A stretch of DNA of 51,229 nt from a virus. Under the pieces are notes generated by a model that did no database searches, was not told the origin of the DNA, and saw only the letters and a list, made by a program, of their open reading frames with translations. The translations under genes and the position numbers were made by a program. The first letter of the stretch is position 1. Every line of letters begins with the position of its first letter. The stretch lies in the IMG/VR virus record IMGVR_UViG_3300043496_000117, positions 1 to 51,229 of that record; one strand, 5' to 3'. Positions 39,253 to 46,220 of this stretch are shown here, piece after piece.

Positions 39253-39828
39253 TCACTGGCATGGGTCTTCGTCTTCCAGACAGTCAGGATCGCAGCAGTC
39301 CGACAACGGAGCACACATGTTGAACTGAATGCCCTTGATGATCTGGACATCCTCGTCCATCACCCGCGGCGCGACCCAACGGAAGTACGCCATGAAGGTG
39401 AACGTCAGCGTCACGGCCAGAGGCTCAGCCTCGATGGTCATGCCACGATAGGAAATCATCTCACAGCCCGGTGGCTCCCAGCGACCCATCTTCCACAGCA
39501 GCGTGTCGCGGATCTGCTCGTAATCGTAGTAGCTCCAGAACGGCGTCTCGGTGCCGTTGGCCTTTTTATAGCGCGCTGGCTCAAGCCAGAAATCGACGAT
39601 GAACGTATCGGTGATCTCGAAATTATCGAGGTTGCCCTGCTCGTTCGGATCCGCGGTCGAGCGTATGAACGCGACCATCACCAACGGCAGTGTCGGCACA
39701 TTATCTTTAGTGATCGACACTTCGGACACGGCCAAAGCACGGCCATTGGTCTCAGGAAACCACTGCGCTAGCTGTTCAGCTAGCGCAGGTAGAAACTTCT
39801 GCTTTGCGGGGGATACCCGGGCATCCAT
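39253..39828 (-). CDS. tail terminator/completion-like protein
   Basis: 191 aa from the ATG at 39828, just after the previous stop (TAAGATG). The upstream frame is rejected. Layout of a helix, then strands and a helix, with FIVDFWLEPARYKK and MTIEAEPLAVTLTFTFMAYFRW, fits the position of the Mu gp37-like tail terminator. The last 22 residues hold six Cys (MCAPLSDCCDPDC, then EDPC), a tail of the same kind as in several other virion proteins here. A 26-bp palindrome is embedded near the 5' end. Confidence 0.55.
   Translation of the reverse strand: MDARVSPAKQKFLPALAEQLAQWFPETNGRALAVSEVSITKDNVPTLPLVMVAFIRSTADPNEQGNLDNFEITDTFIVDFWLEPARYKKANGTETPFWSYYDYEQIRDTLLWKMGRWEPPGCEMISYRGMTIEAEPLAVTLTFTFMAYFRWVAPRVMDEDVQIIKGIQFNMCAPLSDCCDPDCLEDEDPCQ
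39763..39788. repeat. 26-bp near-perfect palindrome inside a coding region
   Basis: Arms CTGCGCTAGCTG and CAGCTAGCGCAG are exact inverses separated by TT. It lies within codons 14-22 of the tail-terminator-like gene (LPALAEQLAQ) and may fold in the mRNA as an 11-12-bp stem near the start of translation. Function unknown. It also contains two GCTAGC sites. Confidence 0.7.
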
Positions 39829-39829
39829 C

Positions 39830-40033
39830 TTACGCAGATTCTTCCTTATTGTCGTCCTGATCAAGCGCGAGCTTGATGTCGTCGACTGTGCGCTGATGCT
39901 TCGCACTCAGCTGCTGAGCGATCTGCTCGTTGTTGAAACCTTGCGCCTTCAACGCCTTTGCAGCGGTGCGCAGTTGCTCCTGCTCCTGCTGCTTTTTCTC
40001 TTCCTGCTGCTGCTCTTGATTTTCGTCACTCAT
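39830..40033 (-). CDS. small Gln/Glu-rich helical protein
   Basis: 67 aa from the ATG at 40033 with GGGAG upstream. The longer frame is rejected. The first 25 residues are a Gln/Glu/Lys run (NQEQQQEEKKQQEQEQ). Residues 28-55 form a compact helical unit, AAKALKAQGFNNEQIAQQLSAKHQRT, that looks like a helix-turn-helix of the small ribosome- or DNA-binding type. In the head-tail junction region its role is unclear. Confidence 0.6.
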   Translation of the reverse strand: MSDENQEQQQEEKKQQEQEQLRTAAKALKAQGFNNEQIAQQLSAKHQRTVDDIKLALDQDDNKEESA

Positions 40034-40050
40034 TGTAGCGTCTCCCTTTG

Positions 40051-40419
40051 TTAACCTCTTGTCCACTCAACCCACTTGCCAAGACGGCTGTGGCTCATGC
40101 CCTCTTTCAGCGCGTTGTCACTCATTTTCCGGCGGGCCATCTTGCTGGTGCCGTTTCTCAGGAAGCCTGAGTATGGCATGCCGGTGCCAATAGTCACAGA
40201 ATCGGCCGTGGTCTCGTGACGGATCGAACCCTTCAAGCCACCGGTCCTGCTGTTCGGCCACGCCCCCGGCGCACTGGGCGGACGCCAGCGCCCCATCCCG
40301 CTCCGAAATGCGTCGGTCCCCGAGACGCCGATATCGTTCAGCCACCGGTGGATCTCCTCCTGCTTCTTGCGGGCATGGAAGCGACCCCACGGCGAGAACT
40401 CGATGGTGAACCCGCTCAT
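40051..40419 (-). CDS. HK97 gp10/Mu gpG-like head-tail connector
   Basis: 122 aa. Conserved pattern: PNSRTGGLKGSIRHETTADSVTIGTGMPYSGFLRNGTSKMARR, typical of the HK97 gp10 and virion-morphogenesis families (RTG-x-L, then IGT-x2-PY, GT-x2-M-x-R). It has the basic end expected. It completes the head-tail interface and follows the adaptor gene, which it overlaps by 4 nt. Confidence 0.8.
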   Translation of the reverse strand: MSGFTIEFSPWGRFHARKKQEEIHRWLNDIGVSGTDAFRSGMGRWRPPSAPGAWPNSRTGGLKGSIRHETTADSVTIGTGMPYSGFLRNGTSKMARRKMSDNALKEGMSHSRLGKWVEWTRG

Positions 40420-40844
40420 AAATCAACTCGCGTCGGCTGCGGCGCGAACGCGCCCTGCGGCGGGTTGACCATGTCTGAGATCTCGATCAGGCGCGTCGTC
40501 AGCACCAGAAACTTGTCCGGCTCCGAGACGCCAAGCACCTTGTACCAGCGCGGCGCGCTCTTGAGGAATTCCTCGTAGACGTAGGCCGTATTGGTGACGT
40601 TATCGACCAGACCATTCCTGATCGTGATGGCGTGGGTCGCCTTGGCGACCGGGTCCATGATCGTGTAGCCCTGCTGCCCGATGAAGAACGGCAGGCCGTA
40701 ATGCGACTTGATTCGCGCCCAGCACCAGATCACTTCGGTGCGCACCAACTCCATCGTCTGGCCGTCGAGCACGACGTCCTTCTGGGTGCACAGCGCGATA
40801 CGGTGCTTCATCTCGTTGATTTTTGGTGCGCCGGGATCTTTCAC
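40416..40844 (-). CDS. head-tail adaptor (head closure) protein
   Basis: 142 aa, GTG start. Strand-rich, with MKHRIALCTQKDVVLDGQTMELVRTEVIWCWARI, the usual start of the phage head-tail joining family, in which a beta-barrel closes the connector. The end carries FLVLTTRLIEISD. Small spacing of 3 nt from the previous stop. Confidence 0.7.
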   Translation of the reverse strand: MKDPGAPKINEMKHRIALCTQKDVVLDGQTMELVRTEVIWCWARIKSHYGLPFFIGQQGYTIMDPVAKATHAITIRNGLVDNVTNTAYVYEEFLKSAPRWYKVLGVSEPDKFLVLTTRLIEISDMVNPPQGAFAPQPTRVDL

Positions 40845-40847
40845 TGG

Positions 40848-41558
40848 CTACCAAGCCTCGTTGTCCAGAATGCGCCACGTCTCGATGGCTCCCGAGATCA
40901 TGGCGATGTTGTTGCTGCCCTGAAGACCGGCGAGACCGGCGCGGGTCTCGATTCGGCTGCGTTGGGTCAGCAATTCGTCGCCGGGATGCTCAATTGCCCA
41001 TGTCATAAACTGTAACATTCCGAGAACGACCGTGGTCGGCACGTCTTCGGCCGATTTGTAGCCCGCCCGGTAGGTCGCCAGCATGCCGCCGTTGACCGCC
41101 CACGGCTTGGCGCAGGGATCACAACAGTTGGTCAGGTCGATCATGTCCTTCTTGATCGGCACCTTGATCTTGCGGCTGCCGGGGACGACCTGAAACGTGG
41201 CGTTGTCGACGATGTGGGTACCGCCGTAGAGATAAACGTAGCCATCGGCGACCGGGTACTGGAGCCGGTGCGTGTAGTAGGCGACGTAGGGCCGGAGCCG
41301 GTTCGGGGCCGGGCCTTCGATAGGCTCCGTCACCGTGCGCTGCACGCGCAGCAACAGACCCGTGTAGTGCTCCGCGGAGTCCAGCGCCGCACTGCGGTAG
41401 AGCCGCAGCTGCTCATCCGTGACCGACGGAATATCATCGATCTTGGCATGGCTGCGGATCATGTCGATCCCCAACCGCACGTCCCAGTCGAGCGGCTTCT
41501 CCTCGCCGATGGGGATCGGCGAGACGTCAAGCGGCTTATTGGGAACCTGTCTCAGCAC
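40848..41558 (-). CDS. gp6-like head-tail connector
   Basis: 236 aa. The helical N-terminal domain (LGIDMIRSHAKIDDIPSVTDEQLRLYRSAALDSAEHYTG) is typical of HK97 gp6-like connectors. A strand-rich middle has YVYLYGGTHIVDNATF and the Cys group TNCCDPCAKPW, and ends with TRAGLAGLQGSNNIAMIS. It is longer than classical gp6 (about 110 aa), with the insert in the middle. It forms the ring under the portal. Confidence 0.65.
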   Translation of the reverse strand: MLRQVPNKPLDVSPIPIGEEKPLDWDVRLGIDMIRSHAKIDDIPSVTDEQLRLYRSAALDSAEHYTGLLLRVQRTVTEPIEGPAPNRLRPYVAYYTHRLQYPVADGYVYLYGGTHIVDNATFQVVPGSRKIKVPIKKDMIDLTNCCDPCAKPWAVNGGMLATYRAGYKSAEDVPTTVVLGMLQFMTWAIEHPGDELLTQRSRIETRAGLAGLQGSNNIAMISGAIETWRILDNEAW

Positions 41559-42250
41559 GCCGTGATCCCGATATCGAAGCAGTCAGTCCGGCTGTAACAG
41601 GTGCAGGCGCAGTCCATTGCGGTCTGCAAAACCGTGAGACGCCAGACCTCGCACTCGTCGGCCGCCGGGGAGACCGAGATCGGGAAGCTGACGTTGAAGT
41701 AGCGGTTGTCGACCGTAGCCGGGCCGACGCTGATGTGAGGCGTGGCGACGATGTTGTCGGTATCGATGCCGATCCCGATCATCACCTCGAAAACGGTGCT
41801 GCTCTGGCCATCGCTGGCGGAGGCATAGAAACGATCCTCACCCTTGTAGTTGGCCATCGGCATGTAGGAGAACGCGCCGTCCTCCTGCAAATCCAGCTTG
41901 CCATGCTTGGCACCGTACAGCGGCAGCGCCTTGAACTTCAGCGGCGTCTGCTCCGGGTCGCGGATCATGTTGGTGAGGGTGTTCTCCAGCAACGTGTTGA
42001 CGTCGACCGAGAACTTCGGATCGGAAACGATCTGCGGCGGCACGTTGTTGCCGACCGGCGTCGGACAAGTATCCATCAACTCGATCTGGAACTGGGGCGC
42101 GCAATGCAGCTGGCCAATCGGCACCGCCCACGTCGCGTAGCCGACCGAGACCTTGGTGACCGTGCCGGGTTGAAGGGTGAGCTTCTGGCAGCAGCACTTC
42201 ATGCACTGGGCATCAACCGCAGTGTAATCCTCTACCGTAAAATGCCTCAT
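41552..42250 (-). CDS. Cys-rich protein with Ig/cadherin-like domain
   Basis: 232 aa from the ATG at 42250 (GGAG upstream); the earlier frame is rejected. 12 Cys: AQCMKCCCQK near the start and MDCACTCYSRTDC at the end. The middle (about 85-155) reads as a bacterial Ig/cadherin-like repeat: EQTPLKFKALPLYGAKHGK, LDLQEDGAFSYMPMANYKG, EDRFYASASDGQSS, then a strand. Such domains decorate capsids or tails and bind carbohydrates weakly. Placed between head and connector genes, it is probably a head or collar decoration. Confidence 0.65.
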   Translation of the reverse strand: MRHFTVEDYTAVDAQCMKCCCQKLTLQPGTVTKVSVGYATWAVPIGQLHCAPQFQIELMDTCPTPVGNNVPPQIVSDPKFSVDVNTLLENTLTNMIRDPEQTPLKFKALPLYGAKHGKLDLQEDGAFSYMPMANYKGEDRFYASASDGQSSTVFEVMIGIGIDTDNIVATPHISVGPATVDNRYFNVSFPISVSPAADECEVWRLTVLQTAMDCACTCYSRTDCFDIGITAC

Positions 42251-42273
42251 GGCTGCGCTCCGTTGTTGGAAGT

Positions 42274-42294
42274 CCGGGGGCACAAGGCCCCCGG
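42274..42294 (-). other. GC hairpin between head and connector genes
   Basis: CCGGGGGC (42274-42281) and GCCCCCGG (42287-42294) form a perfect 8-bp stem with a 5-nt loop in the leader of the Cys-rich Ig-like gene. There is no U-tract on the minus strand, so processing, mRNA stability or translation control is likelier than termination. Confidence 0.6.
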
Positions 42295-42311
42295 TATTTC
42301 AGTTCACAGCG

Positions 42312-42410
42312 TTACGGAGTAACCGGTGCCGGGCACTGGAAGCACGGCGGCGAAGCAAGCGGAATCGCTGAATTCGGCTTGCAGGCATTGCTACAACGAA
42401 CTTGAATCAT
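42312..42410 (-). CDS. 32-aa Cys-motif microprotein
   Basis: ATG with AAAAGGAG at good spacing. Sequence pattern RCSNACKP then PPCFQCPAP: Cys-x3-Cys and, about 15 residues on, Cys-x2-Cys, enough to bind one zinc. It overlaps the preceding gene by 20 nt. Small free zinc-ribbon-like proteins are known in phages, and this may also supply metal or thiols to the Cys-rich virion (speculative). Confidence 0.5.
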   Translation of the reverse strand: MIQVRCSNACKPNSAIPLASPPCFQCPAPVTP

Positions 42411-42696
42411 CGGTGGTCTCCTTTTCCCGTTTACGGGGCTTGGCTACCGGAGGCGGATCCGGCTCTTTCGCCGGGGCAGTATACGCCTCGACCTCCGCTT
42501 CCGTCATCGGCCGGGCGTAGCCATGGTTCACTAAATAACCGGCCGCATCGGGCGGCAGGCCAGCGAACATGGTGTCGCTAGGCCACTCGATACGGACAGG
42601 GTCAGCGAAGTAAGCCGGACGGTAATCGAACCACTGCGTGTCCGTTCCACGTCCGGTCGCAACCTGCATCACAACAAGTGTTTCGGTGTCTGCCAC
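42391..42696 (-). CDS. small hypothetical protein
   Basis: 101 aa, ATG 28 nt inside the previous gene. N-terminal strands, a Trp/Tyr-rich middle, then GLPPDAAGYLVNHGYARPMTEAEVEAY, a turn-helix unit often seen in small head-module proteins, and a basic/acidic tail. Possibly a head-completion accessory. No firm family. Confidence 0.6.
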   Translation of the reverse strand: MADTETLVVMQVATGRGTDTQWFDYRPAYFADPVRIEWPSDTMFAGLPPDAAGYLVNHGYARPMTEAEVEAYTAPAKEPDPPPVAKPRKREKETTDDSSSL

Positions 42697-43076
42697 GGTA
42701 TAAACTTTCGCTTGGCCCAGTCGATCCAGCCCAGATCAGGATTGATCGTGCGGCTCAGCTTCACCTTGGCCAGCGGATCGGTCTTGTCGTCGACCTCCTG
42801 CATGACACTGATGAAGCCGTCGATATCGGCCTTGAATTTCAATTGACGATCCGACTGCTTGCCGACCAGCCGTATCGACAGCGGCGACAGCATGGTCGGT
42901 TGACCATTGGCTACGATGATGTCAGCGACGTGAGGCACGTAGGGGCTGAACTTGGCACCGTTCTCGGACGCAAACACGAACAACCGGCCCAGCTTGCCGG
43001 TTGGAGGAAGCGTACCCCGAATGACAACTTCGTCCCCGGGGGACACCCGTAGCATATTGCCGACCGGCACCCTCAT
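42669..43076 (-). CDS. hypothetical head-module protein
   Basis: 135 aa from the ATG at 43076 (ATGA overlap with the second decoration gene). The longer frame is rejected. Strand-rich with VSPGDEVVIRGTLPPTGKLGRLFVFAS and IRLVGKQSDRQLKFKADIDG. A beta-sandwich is likely. No named family. Its tight coupling to the decoration genes suggests a capsid surface or minor capsid role. Confidence 0.6.
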   Translation of the reverse strand: MRVPVGNMLRVSPGDEVVIRGTLPPTGKLGRLFVFASENGAKFSPYVPHVADIIVANGQPTMLSPLSIRLVGKQSDRQLKFKADIDGFISVMQEVDDKTDPLAKVKLSRTINPDLGWIDWAKRKFIPWQTPKHLL

Positions 43077-43483
43077 CGACGGCCCGACAGGGTGACGACG
43101 ATCTCGATCTTGCCGGTGTCGCCACTGACCGGGAACACCTTGACGAAGGCGTCCGGCTTGCACGGCAACGTGGCGGTACAGATGCCACCCTTCTTGACGC
43201 CTGCCGGAACGGTGACAAACGACTTGGTCGCAGGCACAGCACCCCACGACGCCGAACAGGTGAAGACCTCTTCGATATCGTGGAAAATACCCTCGACACA
43301 TTGATCGGCATCACTCGGCGGCGCAGCACGGATCTCGAAAACCGCATCGGCAAGGATGTCGCTGTCAGCCTTGAAGGTGAAACCGAATCCGATGTGACGA
43401 CGGATATCGATAGCCTTGTTGACGCCAGCAGACGCCCACGTGACTTGCCCCTCGTTCTGGTAGGCGACGTTGATCATGTTCAT
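43073..43483 (-). CDS. capsid decoration protein, paralogue 2
   Basis: 136 aa from the ATG at 43483 (GGGGAAG upstream). About half the positions match the preceding gene: DIRRHIGFGFTF, ADAVFEIRAAPPSDADQCVEG, EEVFTCSASWG, PAGVKKGGICTATLPCKPDAFVKV. The four Cys are at the same places in both copies. A strand-rich cement or decoration protein downstream of the capsid gene is the simplest reading. The conserved Cys may cross-link copies on the capsid (inference). Confidence 0.7.
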   Translation of the reverse strand: MNMINVAYQNEGQVTWASAGVNKAIDIRRHIGFGFTFKADSDILADAVFEIRAAPPSDADQCVEGIFHDIEEVFTCSASWGAVPATKSFVTVPAGVKKGGICTATLPCKPDAFVKVFPVSGDTGKIEIVVTLSGRR

Positions 43484-43507
43484 GGTGTCTTCCCCTGATG
43501 GAGCAAG

Positions 43508-43535
43508 CCGTGGCTGCCCTTGCGGACAGCCACGG
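43508..43535 (-). other. 12-bp hairpin with GCAA loop between decoration genes
   Basis: On the minus strand CCGTGGCTGTCC, loop GCAA (a GNRA tetraloop), GGGCAGCCACGG: twelve pairs including one U-G. No U-tract follows. It sits in the 64-nt gap between the paralogous decoration genes and likely stabilises or separates their messages. Confidence 0.7.
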
Positions 43536-43547
43536 TAGCTATTCCCG

Positions 43548-43946
43548 TTACCGCGGACCGGACAGGATCGCGACCGCCTGAACATTGGCGGCACCAACCC
43601 CGACCAGCTGAACAAAGGCATCGGGTTTGCACGGCAACGCAGCCGAACAGATCGAGCCTTTCTTTGCTCCGGCGGGCAGGACGATGGTTGCCTGCGGCAG
43701 CGGCTGGACGCCCCAGCCTGCTGTACAGGTCAGCACTTCTTCCACCGGCACGAAAGTGCCGGGGACGCAAGGGTCAGCATCGCTGGCCGGAGCCGACTGC
43801 ACGTTGAACACAGCGTCCGCCGCCAAGTCAGCCATGACATGGAACGTGAAGCTGTAGTTGTTGTGCTTGCGGATATCGATTGGCTGGGCAGCAGTGCCAG
43901 ACCAAGCGATGATTCCCTGATGCTGGGATGCACCGTTGAGGTTCAT
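43548..43946 (-). CDS. capsid decoration protein, paralogue 1
   Basis: 132 aa, ATG with AGGAG upstream, directly after the capsid gene. Motifs DIRKHNNYSFTF, ADAVFNVQSAPASDADPCVPG, EEVLTCTAGWG and PAGAKKGSICSAALPCKPDAFVQL are shared with the following gene. Four conserved Cys. It may be one of two head-decoration proteins occupying similar sites, or form a hetero-oligomer with its partner (inference). Confidence 0.7.
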   Translation of the reverse strand: MNLNGASQHQGIIAWSGTAAQPIDIRKHNNYSFTFHVMADLAADAVFNVQSAPASDADPCVPGTFVPVEEVLTCTAGWGVQPLPQATIVLPAGAKKGSICSAALPCKPDAFVQLVGVGAANVQAVAILSGPR

Positions 43947-43982
43947 GGTTCAATACTCCTGATGAGGATGTTGCTGTGAAGC

Positions 43983-45431
43983 TTACGGGCCGACCGAAAG
44001 GATCGACGCCGCCGGGCAGCACGCAACGAAACCGCCATCTTCGGCACCGAACGAGTAGGCAACACACCACGCGGTGCTCTTGCCTTCCCACTGCTCGATC
44101 CAGAGCGGGCGCTTGTTGACGACATAGTACGCCTGTTTCCAAGCGCCTGTCGCCGCGATGAACGACCCGGTGACGAACGGCTTGGCAGGAGAACCGTCCA
44201 GCGTCAGGTTGTTGGTCGGATCGGGCAGGCAGTTGGAGATGCGGATGTTCTCACGAACGTCCGACGGGCCGTAGGTCATCAGGCCGTCACCGAACAGGAA
44301 GCGCCCGTTGGTGTCGACCAGTGCGGCCAGATACGCGAAGGTGTTCTGATGCATGACCGTGGTGACCGGACCGTATTCCACCGGCACTGCGCCGTGGAAC
44401 AGGCGGAAGTCGACATGGGTCAACCCGGTCGACGGCGTGGACCGCTTGGTGAAGCAGTCGTTGGTCAGCCAGCCGAGAGGCTCGTTGACGCCGTCACCGA
44501 CCATCGTGGCGCGGTTACGGTTGATGCGGTAGGACCGCGCTGCCGCCTGATACATGAAGGCGAGCAGGTCGTAGTTGGCTTCGGCGAGAACCTTGCGGTT
44601 GAAGCAGAACACGCCACGGAAGTCCGAGACCTGTCCGTTCTTGAACTCGATGTTGCCGGGCGGGCCGTACTCGGCATCGCACTTGGCATCGCAATCGTAC
44701 TGGCCGATGGCACCGTAGTCGGTGACATGCGGGTACATGAACTGCGACTTGCCGACCGAGACCGAGTTGTAGAGATCGAGAAGCTCAGCGCACTCGACAA
44801 TACAATTCATCTCGATGCCCAGCATCTCCGGGCTGAACAAGGCTGAGTCGAGGCTGGAAGCTTCGAACGCCTTGCGCTCATGCTCGTCGAGGCTGCGCAC
44901 GATCTTCGCCCGCGGCTCGATGCCAACCTGCATCATCTTGCGCACCGCCGACCGATAGTCCTTGGCGACGACAAGATTGTCCATGTCCGGCTTGAAGTCC
45001 CACTCCAGTCCGCCCTTGAACAGGAAGGCCCGGCGCTGAAGTTCGACGGCCGCTGCGCGGTCGCTCTCTTCCAGATCCTTGCCGCCCTTGATGATGGGTT
45101 GATCCATCTCCTTCTTGACCTGATTGAGCGCCTGCTCAAGCATCTGAATCTGCTTGATCTGCTCAGCGTAGTCGGCGGCGTGCTTGAGCACGGTCGCCTT
45201 CAACTCTTCGGTGGTCGCCTTGACGCCGCCGAAGTGGTTGTTCAGTTCGGTGTACTGCACCTCACTGTCCTTCTTGGCCTTCTCCAAGGCGGTGACGATG
45301 TTACTCATCTCCGTGGTCAGCGGCGCGAGCAGCGCCTCTGCTGTTTTCGTATCGGCTGGTGCTTCCTTGGTGATGTACGAGCCGCGAAACACGCCCGACT
45401 TGAGCGCGTTCAGTCTATCTTTGGAGTTCAT
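43983..45431 (-). CDS. major capsid protein, HK97 fold with N-terminal scaffold
   Basis: 482 aa. Residues 1-115 form a long coiled coil (KTAEALLAPLTTEMSNIVTALEKAKKDSE and on) that acts as a built-in scaffold removed by the protease encoded next door. The rest follows the HK97 major capsid layout, with KAFEASSLDSALFSPEMLG, a strand-rich E-loop region, the FCFNRKVLAEANYDLLAFMYQAAARSYR spine helix and VGDGVNEPLGWLTN. It has 10 Cys, including YDCDAKCDAEY and FVACCPA near the C-terminus, unusual for this family. A capsid reinforced by metal or disulfides is possible (inference). Confidence 0.85.
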   Translation of the reverse strand: MNSKDRLNALKSGVFRGSYITKEAPADTKTAEALLAPLTTEMSNIVTALEKAKKDSEVQYTELNNHFGGVKATTEELKATVLKHAADYAEQIKQIQMLEQALNQVKKEMDQPIIKGGKDLEESDRAAAVELQRRAFLFKGGLEWDFKPDMDNLVVAKDYRSAVRKMMQVGIEPRAKIVRSLDEHERKAFEASSLDSALFSPEMLGIEMNCIVECAELLDLYNSVSVGKSQFMYPHVTDYGAIGQYDCDAKCDAEYGPPGNIEFKNGQVSDFRGVFCFNRKVLAEANYDLLAFMYQAAARSYRINRNRATMVGDGVNEPLGWLTNDCFTKRSTPSTGLTHVDFRLFHGAVPVEYGPVTTVMHQNTFAYLAALVDTNGRFLFGDGLMTYGPSDVRENIRISNCLPDPTNNLTLDGSPAKPFVTGSFIAATGAWKQAYYVVNKRPLWIEQWEGKSTAWCVAYSFGAEDGGFVACCPAASILSVGP

Positions 45432-45446
45432 GGTCTGTGACCTTGC

Positions 45447-46220
45447 TTAAGGGAGTTGCGCCCGTGCCTTGGCTATCAGTTCAGCCATAGGCTTGAGCAT
45501 GGATACATCCAGCAAGGGATGCGCGGGTTCAGCTTTCGCCTTTTCCGTCAGCAAGGACGTTTTCGGCTGGAGAAGATGCACATTACTCTTCGCCCAAAGG
45601 GCAAGTTTGTGTGCCTCTCTCCGACTAGTGCAGAGTCCGTCGGCCACAAGAGCCTTTTCGAAATCCGCCATAGTGTCTAGTTCCAAGACGCTGGAAGATC
45701 CAGTTTTGATGAACGTCATCTTGGCATCTTTTTGCGATGGGAAAGTCACAATGGACACTTCCATCAAATCACCCTTCTGCACGATCAGCCACGGATCGTC
45801 GTCGTTCTCCATGGCGTCGTTGAACTCGAATTCCTCCAGCGTGAAGCCGACCGAGAAGTTCAGGCCGCCATTCTGCTTCAGCACGGCGTGGATGTCCTTG
45901 ACGTAGCTGACATCCATATAAAGCTGGCCTTCCAGCAGCAGGTTGTTGTTGACGGTCTCCAGCTTCTTGATCTTGCCGCCGACCTTGTTCCAGTCGTGGC
46001 CGATCAGCAGCTGCACGCCACCGGGACCGCCGAGACCTTTTTCCTTGATGCTGTCATCGAACGCCTTGGCCATCACCTTGTGGCCGTGGCGGTCGGTGCC
46101 CGGAGTAGAGGCGACACCGGCAATATAGCCTTCGGGAATCCCCGGGGCATCGCTCAACGTGATCGGGTTGAACGAGATATCGCACTGAATCGTGTCGCCC
46201 TCTTTCCATTGGGTTTTCAT
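45447..46220 (-). CDS. prohead maturation protease (HK97 U35/S78-like)
   Basis: 257 aa. ATG overlaps the portal stop (ATGA). Family motifs: EGYIAGVASTPGTDRHGHKVMAKAFDDSI, LLIGHDW with the catalytic His, GGLNFSVGFTL with the catalytic Ser, and LMEVSIVTFPSQ. The last 90 residues are a helical, charged tail. It cuts the scaffold part of the capsid protein during maturation. Order portal, protease, capsid is the HK97 arrangement. Confidence 0.85.
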   Translation of the reverse strand: MKTQWKEGDTIQCDISFNPITLSDAPGIPEGYIAGVASTPGTDRHGHKVMAKAFDDSIKEKGLGGPGGVQLLIGHDWNKVGGKIKKLETVNNNLLLEGQLYMDVSYVKDIHAVLKQNGGLNFSVGFTLEEFEFNDAMENDDDPWLIVQKGDLMEVSIVTFPSQKDAKMTFIKTGSSSVLELDTMADFEKALVADGLCTSRREAHKLALWAKSNVHLLQPKTSLLTEKAKAEPAHPLLDVSMLKPMAELIAKARAQLP

